Of a stretch of DNA of 64,000 bases, positions 54,684 through 62,875 are shown in pieces; the stretch's first letter is position 1; the number at the start of each line of letters is the position of its first letter. Both the position numbers and the translations under genes were made by a program. The stretch lies in assembly GCA_005217565.1 (NCBI GenBank), contig SJCO01000002.1:62001-126000 (forward strand), written 5' to 3'. The stretch is from Puteibacter caeruleilacunae. GTDB taxonomy: Bacteria; Bacteroidota; Bacteroidia; Bacteroidales; Prolixibacteraceae. The notes below the pieces were generated by a model. The model had not been told where the DNA came from. It searched no databases and saw only the letters and a list, made by a program, of their open reading frames with translations.

Positions 54684-55571
54684 CTATCGTACTTCCACAA
54701 CTAAGTATTTTGACGCCTTCCAGAATTCCTCTGGATTAAGGATATTAATCGCTTCTACAGTTTCTTCTCCTTGAATCTCATATGATCCAACAGGATGAGA
54801 AGTCACCAACTTAACTTTCTTACCTGAAACAGGAATTGATTTTGTCTCAGTTAAATCAATCTGAGTAAATGCTTCAGCAAGGAAATCTTCGCTAAGCTTC
54901 TTGGTTCTACCAATACCTAAGAAACCTCCTGATTTAGAAATCACCTGCTTTTCAACCAACTCTTTTGCCGATCCAGCAATATAGTATGCTGCATGTAATC
55001 TTGCAGTCTTGTCTGAGATCTCAGCTTGCTGATTGTCGCTCAATGTATTTAGCTCAACAATCTTAGTATTCTGGTCAGAAACTGTTCCTTCAAGGCCTGC
55101 AATTTGGTTACCCATTTTCTCAACCTTGATATTCAATCCTTCTACCTTTTCGTTCAATGCTACAATCTCTTTTTCTTTTGTTGCCAATTGAAGCTTCAAA
55201 CGATCAGCAAGCTTGCGTAGTTTAGAGTTTTGATAGCTGCTGTTCTTCAACTTCTTCTCCAATTCAGCAAGACTCTGCTTATTCTGTTCAAATAGGTCAT
55301 TAATTAAAGTAATGTCATCAGCAATGCGCTCTCTTAGGTTCTTATTTGGCTTTTCTTTCGCATTCACATCAATTACCTTCTCCTTCTCTCTAATAATTGC
55401 CAAATTCTCCTCAATGGTGTTTAATGATTCCAAAAATACATTGATAGTTGAATCCTGCTGAGCTGTCTTTACAGTTAACTCCGCATTATCAGTACGTAAT
55501 TTTTTCAATTCCTTTTGGTTACACGCAACAAACATTGGAACGATCAACAATAAATACAAATACCTTTTCAT
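54684..55571 (-). CDS. Coiled-coil lipoprotein of unknown function
   Basis: This 295-residue lipoprotein (Cys17 in VPMFVACNQKEL) has a long coiled coil from about 20 to 190 (heptads such as LRTDNAELTVK, LAELEKKLKN, LNEKVEGLNIKVEKMGNQIAGLEGTV). A small C-terminal domain at about 195-295 has LHAAYYIAGSAKELVEKQVI, GGFLGIGRTKKL and a beta end, EFWKASKYLVVEVR. No catalytic motif is visible. Such proteins occur widely in Bacteroidota without a known function; a structural role at the cell envelope is likely. It is divergent from the hybrid kinase, across a region with repeated CCACAC motifs. Confidence 0.75.
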   Translation of the reverse strand: MKRYLYLLLIVPMFVACNQKELKKLRTDNAELTVKTAQQDSTINVFLESLNTIEENLAIIREKEKVIDVNAKEKPNKNLRERIADDITLINDLFEQNKQSLAELEKKLKNSSYQNSKLRKLADRLKLQLATKEKEIVALNEKVEGLNIKVEKMGNQIAGLEGTVSDQNTKIVELNTLSDNQQAEISDKTARLHAAYYIAGSAKELVEKQVISKSGGFLGIGRTKKLSEDFLAEAFTQIDLTETKSIPVSGKKVKLVTSHPVGSYEIQGEETVEAINILNPEEFWKASKYLVVEVR

Positions 55572-55898
55572 GACTTGACTTTTTAAATTAAAAAAACTGT
55601 TCTCTTGCCATTACTACTTGAAAAAACCATTCCACTCGTGCCACAACTTATAAATCCAAAACACAACCACACCATTATGCATTGATATTCTGAAACTTAC
55701 AGCCACACAAAAAATTTAAAATCTAATTTCAACGTTTTCAAACGGATGAAAATAGTGTGGAATTTTTCCACACATTCCACACTTTTAGTCCACACTATTC
55801 CCCACAATCAACACTTACTGATTTATGGGTGTTATAACTGAAAAGGTGGATCTTAAAAAAAACATCGTAATTTTGAGAAAGCGTGACGAGCTAGAGAA
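55572..55898. other. Divergent region upstream of the hybrid kinase
   Basis: The 327 bases between the coiled-coil lipoprotein (-) and the hybrid kinase (+) hold an AT-rich leader and the CCACAC repeat cluster at 55751-55809. I see no small gene in it. Confidence 0.5.
55751..55809. promoter_or_regulatory. Cluster of inverted CCACAC repeats
   Basis: AATAGTGTGG (55751-55760) and CCACACTATT (55800-55809) are exact reverse complements. Inside, GTGTGGAA (55755-55762) also pairs with TTCCACAC (55766-55773), and CCACAC recurs at 55777. The copies can form competing hairpins or a multi-site operator in front of the kinase gene. Confidence 0.45.
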
Positions 55899-58442
55899 AT
55901 GAATAAACGAAAAGAGGAACATATAAAGTTTAAGGTAATCACAGGCTATATTCTAGTCTTTGCAGCCATTCTTGTGTCGGGATATGTTGCCTACAAGAGC
56001 TATAATAAGCTATTGAACTCAGTTTACTCATTATCTAATCCTGATGACGAGATCATTAGGATGAATACTGTTCTCACCAATTTATCAGAAGCTGAAAATA
56101 ACATACGAATATACTCCCTCACTCGTCAGCAGAATCACCTAAATAAATATGTGAAGCGAGTAAAGGATATTGAAAACAGTCTGAATTCTCTTAAGGCATT
56201 ACACGACACAGAACCAAGTTATGTTACTTTGATCGATTCAATGACCTTACTGTTAGATCAGAGAAGTACCAAACTACAAGCGTTTGTACGCTTGAAAAAG
56301 AAAAAGGAACGAGACAATCCCACACGTAAAGCCATCGAAGAATTAAACAGGGCAGCCGATTCGATAATCTTTGATGTTAAAACTTCCGAATCGATACAGA
56401 CTTACCTCGATACAATTGAAACGTTAGTCCCTACAGTAAAAAAGAAAAAAGGATTGTTTGGTTGGCTATCAAAGAAAGAAGTTGGTCAGGACACATTGCG
56501 CAAAGTGGTTACGCGTACCTCTGTTTCCATCGATACAACCTATATTCCTCAATCTGACAGCATATTAAGTAATGTTCGTGCGATACTTGAATCAATGCAA
56601 GCCGAACAGGCTCGATATCAGGCCTTGCTCTCTCGTGAGGAACTCAAACTTATCAACGAAAATTCACAGATCTTAAGCAAGGTTAAAAATATACTTTACC
56701 AGTTAGAGAAAAACCGATTGGTAAAATTGAGACAGAAAACAGAAGCGGCAAAAGAGATTGCTAGCAACTCCATCTTTGTTATTTCTGTCATCATTATAAT
56801 AGGCATTGTTCTAGGAACACTGTTTATCTATTTTATTGTTGTTGATATTAGTAGGAGTAACTTTTACAAGAGCGAACTTATCAGAGCCAAAGGCAGGGCT
56901 GAAAAACTGGCTAAAGTAAAAGAGGAGTTTCTTTCAAATATGAGTCATGAAATTCGTACTCCACTGAATGCAATTATTGGCTTTACACGATTGCTGAAGA
57001 AAACAGAGCTGGAGTCAAATCAGGAACTGCAATTAAATATTGTAGAGAGTTCATCAAACCATCTCCTTGAGATCGTCAACGAGATTCTTGATCTTGCCAA
57101 ACTGGAAGCAGGAAAAATCAGTTTAGATATACATCCATTCAATCCAGTCAAGTTACAGCAGGAAGTACACGCATTAATGCAGCTAACAGCACAACAGAAA
57201 GGACTAACATTAGAAACAGAATTCAATGGTGATGCAGAAATCACTCTTGATGGTGACACCTTCCGCATCAAGCAAATTTTGCTTAACCTAATTGGTAATG
57301 CAATTAAATTTACGAATGAGGGCTTTATTAAAATCGCCACTACATTGATTGAAAAAGGAAAGGACTATGAGCTGACTATAGCCGTTACCGATAGTGGTAT
57401 TGGAATTGAAAAAGACAAATTAAGAGATGTATTTAAGGATTTCAGTCAGGCCGACAGTTCTACGTCAAGAAAATATGGAGGTACAGGTTTAGGTTTATCT
57501 ATTAGTCGCAAATTAGCATTACTAATGAAAGGAAACCTAACAGCAGAAAGTACTGTAGGAGAAGGCTCTACATTTACATTCAATGTTACTTTACCTAAAT
57601 CAGAACATGTACCAATAGGAATTGAAAAGGGAGAGACAGCCACTATTCCTGACGCATTGAAAGACATTAAGGTATTGGTTGCTGATGATGATCCTTATAG
57701 TCTGCTTTTAATCAGTAATATTATTGATTCTTGGGGAGTTTCATATGATGCTGTTGAAAATGGACAACAAGCATTAGAGAAGCTCAATGATATAAAATAT
57801 GATATCGTTCTGACCGATATTCATATGCCTGAATTGGACGGCATTGAGCTATGTAAATACATCTGTAATAACGAGCAATTGAGCGATATTCCTGTTATTG
57901 CCATGACAGCCAATGTTCAGGAAGCACAGTTGAAGAGATATATTCAATTGGGAATGACTTCTTGTCTAACGAAACCTTTTGATGAACTGATGCTCCTTAA
58001 GGTGATAGTCGATGCTATGGAAGGATCTTTGATGGTTAACCATCTTATCACAGGATCAACTGATGACGATCTTCCATCAAGCAATTCTGAAGATCAGGAG
58101 ATGCCTTACAGCTTAGAGGGTGTAAAACAGTTTATAGGTGACGATCAAGAGATGCTGAGTGAGTTGATCAAATCATTTGTTGATAATGCGAGAGCTAATA
58201 TTGGTATTCTTGAAACACAACTAAAAGAAGAGAAAAAGCTGGAGATTGGAGAGACAGCTCATAAAATGCTTACCTCATTCAGACAATTCCAGTTGAATAG
58301 TGTTATTCCTCATTTGGTGGAATTGGAATCGTTACTACATAAGAAGGATTCTGATGATGTGGAGATGTCGCACATTGAAGAAATCATTGCGCTAATTGTT
58401 AAGAATACTTCTGCTGTTCTGAATATTATGGAGAAAGAGTAA
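55899..58442 (+). CDS. Hybrid sensor kinase with receiver and Hpt domains
   Basis: This 847-residue inner-membrane kinase has membrane helices at about 13-31 and 292-317 that enclose a helical periplasmic sensor. HisKA has His350 in FLSNMSHEIRTPLNAI. The ATPase domain shows NLIGNAIKFTNEG, a DSGIGIEKDKL box and GGTGLGLSISRKL. The receiver has Asp640 (VLTDIHMPELDG), and a C-terminal Hpt domain has His788 (GETAHKMLTSFRQF). The layout supports a phosphorelay His to Asp to His to an external regulator. The NtrC-type regulator encoded next door (convergent) is the obvious acceptor. The input signal is unknown. It is a single-gene unit followed by the dispersed repeat. Confidence 0.93.
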   Translation: MNKRKEEHIKFKVITGYILVFAAILVSGYVAYKSYNKLLNSVYSLSNPDDEIIRMNTVLTNLSEAENNIRIYSLTRQQNHLNKYVKRVKDIENSLNSLKALHDTEPSYVTLIDSMTLLLDQRSTKLQAFVRLKKKKERDNPTRKAIEELNRAADSIIFDVKTSESIQTYLDTIETLVPTVKKKKGLFGWLSKKEVGQDTLRKVVTRTSVSIDTTYIPQSDSILSNVRAILESMQAEQARYQALLSREELKLINENSQILSKVKNILYQLEKNRLVKLRQKTEAAKEIASNSIFVISVIIIIGIVLGTLFIYFIVVDISRSNFYKSELIRAKGRAEKLAKVKEEFLSNMSHEIRTPLNAIIGFTRLLKKTELESNQELQLNIVESSSNHLLEIVNEILDLAKLEAGKISLDIHPFNPVKLQQEVHALMQLTAQQKGLTLETEFNGDAEITLDGDTFRIKQILLNLIGNAIKFTNEGFIKIATTLIEKGKDYELTIAVTDSGIGIEKDKLRDVFKDFSQADSSTSRKYGGTGLGLSISRKLALLMKGNLTAESTVGEGSTFTFNVTLPKSEHVPIGIEKGETATIPDALKDIKVLVADDDPYSLLLISNIIDSWGVSYDAVENGQQALEKLNDIKYDIVLTDIHMPELDGIELCKYICNNEQLSDIPVIAMTANVQEAQLKRYIQLGMTSCLTKPFDELMLLKVIVDAMEGSLMVNHLITGSTDDDLPSSNSEDQEMPYSLEGVKQFIGDDQEMLSELIKSFVDNARANIGILETQLKEEKKLEIGETAHKMLTSFRQFQLNSVIPHLVELESLLHKKDSDDVEMSHIEEIIALIVKNTSAVLNIMEKE

Positions 58443-58446
58443 ACTT

Positions 58447-58555
58447 TCTTAAAGCTCTTGTTAAGCATTTTATTTACGCAGATATCCTGAGGCGGATGAC
58501 GCATTTAGGCTGCATCCTATGATCCGTGCCCTTTGCTCCGCGCTCTTTGCCCTAA
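58447..58555 (-). repeat. Dispersed intergenic repeat, copy B
   Basis: The reverse complement of 43583-43684 lies in the gap between the hybrid kinase (+) and the NtrC-type regulator (-). It is in the same orientation relative to the gene just upstream of it as copy A. The core TCCTGAGGCGGATGACGCAT (from 58486) is the best-conserved part, with the GTTAAGCATTTT segment and the GCTCTTTGCCC run at the ends. Confidence 0.8.
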
Positions 58556-58558
58556 ACC

Positions 58559-59890
58559 TTATGCCTTAATATTATATTGCTTTAGTTTATTGTAAAGGGT
58601 TTTGCGATCGATATTTAGTAGTCGGGCTGCTTTGGCCTTATTCCCTTTTGTCTGTTCCAACGTTTGAATTATTTGATCTTTCTCCTGAATCTCCCGCTTT
58701 ACCTTTAGGTCTGAAGTTGAAGCTACAGGATTATTGGCCTCCTGTATAATTTCAAAGGGCAAACAATCTTCTGTTATCACTGGATCTTGCGCTAGCAATA
58801 CAGCCCTACGAATCACATTCTTCATTTCACGTAGATTACCAGGCCAGGAATAATCTTTAAAAATCTTGAGCACTTTAGGAGCGAGATTTTGCACCTCTTT
58901 ACTTAGTTCAATATTCGACTGTTTTAAAAAGAAATCGGCAAACAAACTAATATCATCTTGTCGCTCTTTTAACGAAGGAATACCAATCTTAAACTCATTT
59001 AATCGGTGATATAAATCCTCTCTGAAATCACCTCGTTCTACCGCCTTAACTAAATCCTCGTTTGTTGCAACAATAATACGAACGTCAACATCAATATCCG
59101 CTGTTCCTCCTACCCTACGTACTTTTCGCTCCTGAATAGCTCGAAGTAATTTCACCTGTACTTCATACGATAGATTGCCTATCTCATCAAGAAACAAAGT
59201 ACCTCCATTGGCCACTTCAAACTGCCCTTCTTTATTAGCAATAGCACCAGTAAACGCTCCTTTCATATGCCCGAACAATTCACTTCCCGACAATTCGGTT
59301 GATAATGCACCACAGTCAACTGCAACAAAGGTCTTTGATGAACGCTTACTTTTTACGTGTATTTTTCTGGCAGCAATCTCCTTTCCTGTACCGCTTTCTC
59401 CTTCAATAATCACCGACATGTCTGTAGGTGCAACCAACTCAATATAGCGATGCATGTGTTGTGCCTGAACACTATTTCCATCTACAAATTGAAGTTCCTT
59501 CTTCTCTGAGTCTTTTTCCGAAGCTGCCTGGTAACGTTTTAATGCAGCTTTAATTGTCACCAATATCTCTTCAGGATTCAGTGGTTTGGCTACATATTCA
59601 AAAGCACCTATTTTAATGGCCTGAACAGCCGTACGGATATCTGCATATGAGGTCATGATGATGACAGGGATTCTGGCATCTATTTTCTTTATTCGCCCTA
59701 GTAATTCTAAACCATCGAAATCAGGCAATCGATAATCACTTAGTATCAACGAATACTTTTTCGCATCTAATGCCTTTACAGCCTCTCCTGCCGAGAACAC
59801 CGTATCAGAATCATATCCCTTTCTGGATAAAAAGCTTTTTAGCATCAAACAAATAGTTGGGTCATCATCGACGATCAATATTCGCTGCAT
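58559..59890 (-). CDS. Sigma-54-dependent response regulator, NtrC family
   Basis: This 443-residue activator has a receiver domain with Asp52 (LILSDYRLPDFDG). The AAA+ domain has Walker A GESGTGKEIAARK, the sigma-54 contact loop HMKGAFTGAIANKEG, GGTLFLDEIGNLS and the R-finger region, and a Fis-type HTH ends the protein (KAARLLNIDRKTLYNKLKQY). It opens sigma-54 promoters when phosphorylated. A near-consensus sigma-54 promoter lies 396 bases from its start, in front of the divergent adaptor operon, so that operon is the likely target. The hybrid kinase gene converges on it and is the likely phosphate donor. Confidence 0.95.
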   Translation of the reverse strand: MQRILIVDDDPTICLMLKSFLSRKGYDSDTVFSAGEAVKALDAKKYSLILSDYRLPDFDGLELLGRIKKIDARIPVIIMTSYADIRTAVQAIKIGAFEYVAKPLNPEEILVTIKAALKRYQAASEKDSEKKELQFVDGNSVQAQHMHRYIELVAPTDMSVIIEGESGTGKEIAARKIHVKSKRSSKTFVAVDCGALSTELSGSELFGHMKGAFTGAIANKEGQFEVANGGTLFLDEIGNLSYEVQVKLLRAIQERKVRRVGGTADIDVDVRIIVATNEDLVKAVERGDFREDLYHRLNEFKIGIPSLKERQDDISLFADFFLKQSNIELSKEVQNLAPKVLKIFKDYSWPGNLREMKNVIRRAVLLAQDPVITEDCLPFEIIQEANNPVASTSDLKVKREIQEKDQIIQTLEQTKGNKAKAARLLNIDRKTLYNKLKQYNIKA

Positions 59891-60120
59891 TCAATTTTTC
59901 TTTTAATCAACATCATCAAATTTCCTCAAAGCTACACAAATTTAAAGACTCAATGAAACTGATGATCGTCAAAAATAGGTCTTAAAATCGCCCAACTTGG
60001 CGGATCTAAACAAATCAAAAAAGTATAAATCCCGTTAACGATATGTTAAAATTTCTTTCACCTGACTTTCCTTACATACTGATAATATGCACATTAAACG
60101 CCAGCACACCCCTGCAAAGC

Positions 60121-60138
60121 TGTTAATTATTGTTAACA
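60121..60138. promoter_or_regulatory. Inverted repeat, candidate upstream activator site 1
   Basis: TGTTAA (60121-60126) and TTAACA (60133-60138) are exact reverse complements with a 6-base spacer, about 150 bases before the sigma-54 promoter, a normal distance for NtrC-family activators. GTTAAC-type elements also occur at about 60034-60039. Confidence 0.35.
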
Positions 60139-60210
60139 ACCTAACATCGTTCGAATTATTGTACTAATTTTGAAGTGCTACTCAAAAGAATTTCGATTCA
60201 TTACAAACTA

Positions 60211-60226
60211 TTTACTAAACAGTAAA
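60211..60226. promoter_or_regulatory. Inverted repeat, candidate upstream activator site 2
   Basis: TTTACT (60211-60216) and AGTAAA (60221-60226) pair around AAAC, about 60 bases before the sigma-54 promoter. Its sequence differs from site 1, so it may belong to another factor. Confidence 0.3.
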
Positions 60227-60285
60227 CCTGGTGAAACTTGGATTTATATAACTAATCCTAAGAGTGTATAGTTGTATCTGCTCTT

Positions 60286-60302
60286 TTGGAACAGTTATTG
60301 CA
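60286..60302 (+). promoter_or_regulatory. Candidate sigma-54 promoter (-24/-12)
   Basis: TTGGAACAGTTATTGCA fits the sigma-54 consensus TTGGCACGNNNNTTGCW, with GG and GC exactly 12 bases apart and one main deviation at the C of GGC. Transcription would start near 60313, giving a leader of about 55 bases. The NtrC-type regulator encoded divergently is a suitable activator. Confidence 0.65.
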
Positions 60303-60368
60303 TTTTAGCAAAGGAAAATCTATAGAAGGCCAGCGAGGGGAAGGAATAATAACCAATAATATCAATAA

Positions 60369-61616
60369 ATGAAACAGACAAACGACCTCTTTCTTTTCAT
60401 CTTCATCCCGTTGTGGCTGATGGTTCTAGCGTCGTGCGACAGAAACACTGCAAAAGATGTCTTTACGCAGATTGCGGAGCGAAAGGAATTCAACGAGTGT
60501 ATGCACAAAACGGGCGAGTTGGAGCCATTGCAGACAACCAACATTAATTGTCCCAATATCTGGGGAGATGGAACAATTGCCTATTTAATTCCGAATGGTA
60601 GCATGGTAAAACCAGGAGACACTTTGTGTGTCATGCAATGTTCTGAGATCGAAAATCGATATAAGATGGCAGAGCAGAATCTTGAAATTGCCAAAGCGGC
60701 TCTTGAAAAAACAATAGCCAATCAGAAGATGCAGCTCAAGTTATTACTTGCACAAAAGGAAACAATTGAAGCCAGTTCTGCTATCAAAAAACTGGATACC
60801 ATTCAGCAACAATTTGTGACGCCAAATCAGAAGAAACTAATTGATCTTGAACTTGAGAAATCAAAACTTGAATTAATACAGGTTAATAATAAGATAAAGA
60901 GTCGCAAGAAAATCGATGCTTCTGAATTAAGTCAAAAGCAATTGAAAATCAAGCAAGCCGAGATGCAATTGATGAGCTCTAAAAGGATGCTCGATCAGCT
61001 TATTATTAAAGCACCAATCAATGGTATTGCAATGCGAGCCAGACGTTATGGACGAGGACCTCGTTTAGTTGAAGGTGACAATGTATGGCGTGGTGTACCT
61101 ATTGCTGTAATAACCAATACAGCTGAATTTCAAGTTAAATTTCTAATGAGTGAGGGAGAATATAAACTCATAGAAAAAGATCAAACCTACACTGCAAATA
61201 TTAGTTCTATTCCTAACTCATATATAAAAGGAAAGATCAAGTATAAGGCCCCTGTTGGAAAACCATTAAACAGAGAATCGCATGTGAAGTTTTACGATGT
61301 AACTGCAACAATTGACAGTATTAATGTAGAAGCGAAACCTGGTTTTACAGCAGATTGTGAGATCACAATAAAGACTGTACCTGATGCGATAGCTTTACCG
61401 CTTATCTCTGTGAATCAAGATGACACCTGTAGTGTTGTCTACCGTAAAAATGGATCCCGTTATGAACCTACTGCTGTTGAAGTTTCTTTTCGCAGTGCTA
61501 CAAGTGCAGTAATTACCTCTGGAATCAATGAAGGAGATGAGATTGCATTGATGAAACCGGAAGTGCATTTAATTAGAACTCCGGAGAAAAAACCAGAGCA
61601 AGAAGAGAAGTTATAA
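60369..61616 (+). CDS. HlyD-type membrane-fusion lipoprotein 1
   Basis: This 415-residue periplasmic adaptor has a lipobox at Cys23 (LWLMVLASCDRNTAK). Its lipoyl-type half-motifs (NINCPNIWGDGTIAYLIPNGSMVKPGD and LIIKAPINGIAMRARRYGRG) flank a long alpha-helical hairpin (about 100-205), and beta-barrel and membrane-proximal domains follow. The adaptor would join an inner-membrane pump (ABC or RND type) to an outer-membrane channel; such genes would be expected past the window's right edge. It is the first gene after the sigma-54 promoter, and the next adaptor gene follows 33 bases after its stop. Confidence 0.88.
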   Translation: MKQTNDLFLFIFIPLWLMVLASCDRNTAKDVFTQIAERKEFNECMHKTGELEPLQTTNINCPNIWGDGTIAYLIPNGSMVKPGDTLCVMQCSEIENRYKMAEQNLEIAKAALEKTIANQKMQLKLLLAQKETIEASSAIKKLDTIQQQFVTPNQKKLIDLELEKSKLELIQVNNKIKSRKKIDASELSQKQLKIKQAEMQLMSSKRMLDQLIIKAPINGIAMRARRYGRGPRLVEGDNVWRGVPIAVITNTAEFQVKFLMSEGEYKLIEKDQTYTANISSIPNSYIKGKIKYKAPVGKPLNRESHVKFYDVTATIDSINVEAKPGFTADCEITIKTVPDAIALPLISVNQDDTCSVVYRKNGSRYEPTAVEVSFRSATSAVITSGINEGDEIALMKPEVHLIRTPEKKPEQEEKL

Positions 61617-61649
61617 TATTGAAACTATTTGACCCGAATATAAAACATT

Positions 61650-62864
61650 ATGAGCAAACTATTTTATCTAGCAATTATTGTTCTATGTGTAAGCTGTTCG
61701 CAGCGTGATAATGGAGATTTATCCTTGTACACAGTAAAAAAAGACAATCTAAAGATCAACCTCACAGAAGAGGGAGAATTAAAAGCAACCAATTCAATAA
61801 ACATTTCGTCCCCAAACATCTCATGGCGATACGGTGATTTAAAAATCATTAAAATCATAGAAGACGGAACAGAAGTGCAAAAAGGTGATACTGTAATTGT
61901 ATTTGATCCTTCTGAAGTTGGTAAGGTTATTGAACAATCAAAGAATGAATTGGAAATTGCACGTGCTGAGTTGGAGAAACAACAAGCACAGCAACAATCA
62001 CGACTTGAAGAATTAGAGACCAGTCTGAAAGTTACTCAGATTAACCACCAAATCTCTAAAATTAACTTTGAACTTGCAGAGTATGAGGCGGAAGTAACAA
62101 AAAAGGAGATCGAATTAAAACTGCAGAAAGCAGAGATTTCACTCAGCAAGGCGCGTGATGAAATAGAAAACACAAAGAAGATTCAGCACGAAGAATTGCA
62201 ACAAACACTGCTTCGAATTGATCAGCTGAAAACAAAACTTCAAGAAGGAAAAGATGCATTGAATAGTCTAACTGTTATCAGCCCTGAGCCTGGTATTGCG
62301 ATAATCACTCGTAATTACCGTACCAATAACAAATGGCAGGTAGGAGATCAAACCTGGCCTGCGAATCCAATGATCACACTTCCTGATATGAATGAGATTA
62401 TGGCAAGCGTACAAATCAACGAGATCGATATTTCAAAGATTTTACCAAATCAAGCTGTAGAGGTACGTTTGGATGCTTATACCGATACCATATTCAATGC
62501 AAAGATTTCTAAGATTGCCAATCTTGCTGAGAATAAAAATAACAATACCAAAATCAAAGTATTCCCTGTTGAAGCATTAATTGACGGTACATCATCGAAA
62601 CTACTACCAGGTATGACTGTTAGTTGTAAAATCCTTATTGATGAGATCCAGGATAAGATCGTCATTCCTGCCGAGGCATTATTCTCTGAAGGTATTAAGC
62701 ATTGGGTATTTAAGAAAAGTGGAGGTTCATTCGACAAAGTAGAAGTTAAGATTGGACCATCAAACAACGACTTTGTCATCATCGAAGAAGGACTTGAGGA
62801 GAAAGACGAAATATCGATGGTTGATCCAACTATTGCAGAAGAACAAAAAGAATCGGAATCCTAA
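61650..62864 (+). CDS. HlyD-type membrane-fusion lipoprotein 2
   Basis: This 404-residue adaptor has a lipobox at Cys16 (IIVLCVSCSQRD), a lipoyl half-motif (IIKIIEDGTEVQKGDTVIVFD), a very long helical hairpin (about 85-215; Glu- and Lys-rich heptads such as ARAELEKQQAQQQSRLEELE), a second half-motif (VISPEPGIAIIT), a beta-barrel (VQINEIDISKILPNQAVEVRLDAY) and a membrane-proximal end. It is similar in plan to adaptors 1 and 3 but clearly distinct in sequence. It probably works in the same pump or in a heteromeric adaptor ring. Confidence 0.88.
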   Translation: MSKLFYLAIIVLCVSCSQRDNGDLSLYTVKKDNLKINLTEEGELKATNSINISSPNISWRYGDLKIIKIIEDGTEVQKGDTVIVFDPSEVGKVIEQSKNELEIARAELEKQQAQQQSRLEELETSLKVTQINHQISKINFELAEYEAEVTKKEIELKLQKAEISLSKARDEIENTKKIQHEELQQTLLRIDQLKTKLQEGKDALNSLTVISPEPGIAIITRNYRTNNKWQVGDQTWPANPMITLPDMNEIMASVQINEIDISKILPNQAVEVRLDAYTDTIFNAKISKIANLAENKNNNTKIKVFPVEALIDGTSSKLLPGMTVSCKILIDEIQDKIVIPAEALFSEGIKHWVFKKSGGSFDKVEVKIGPSNNDFVIIEEGLEEKDEISMVDPTIAEEQKESES

Positions 62865-62875
62865 AGACAACACCT

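Larger units (their letters stand above)
59891..60368. other. Divergent control region of the NtrC-type gene and the adaptor operon
   Basis: The 478 bases hold the sigma-54 promoter at 60286-60302 and two inverted repeats that could be activator sites, TGTTAA/TTAACA (60121-60138) and TTTACT/AGTAAA (60211-60226). There is no gene in it. Confidence 0.55.
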
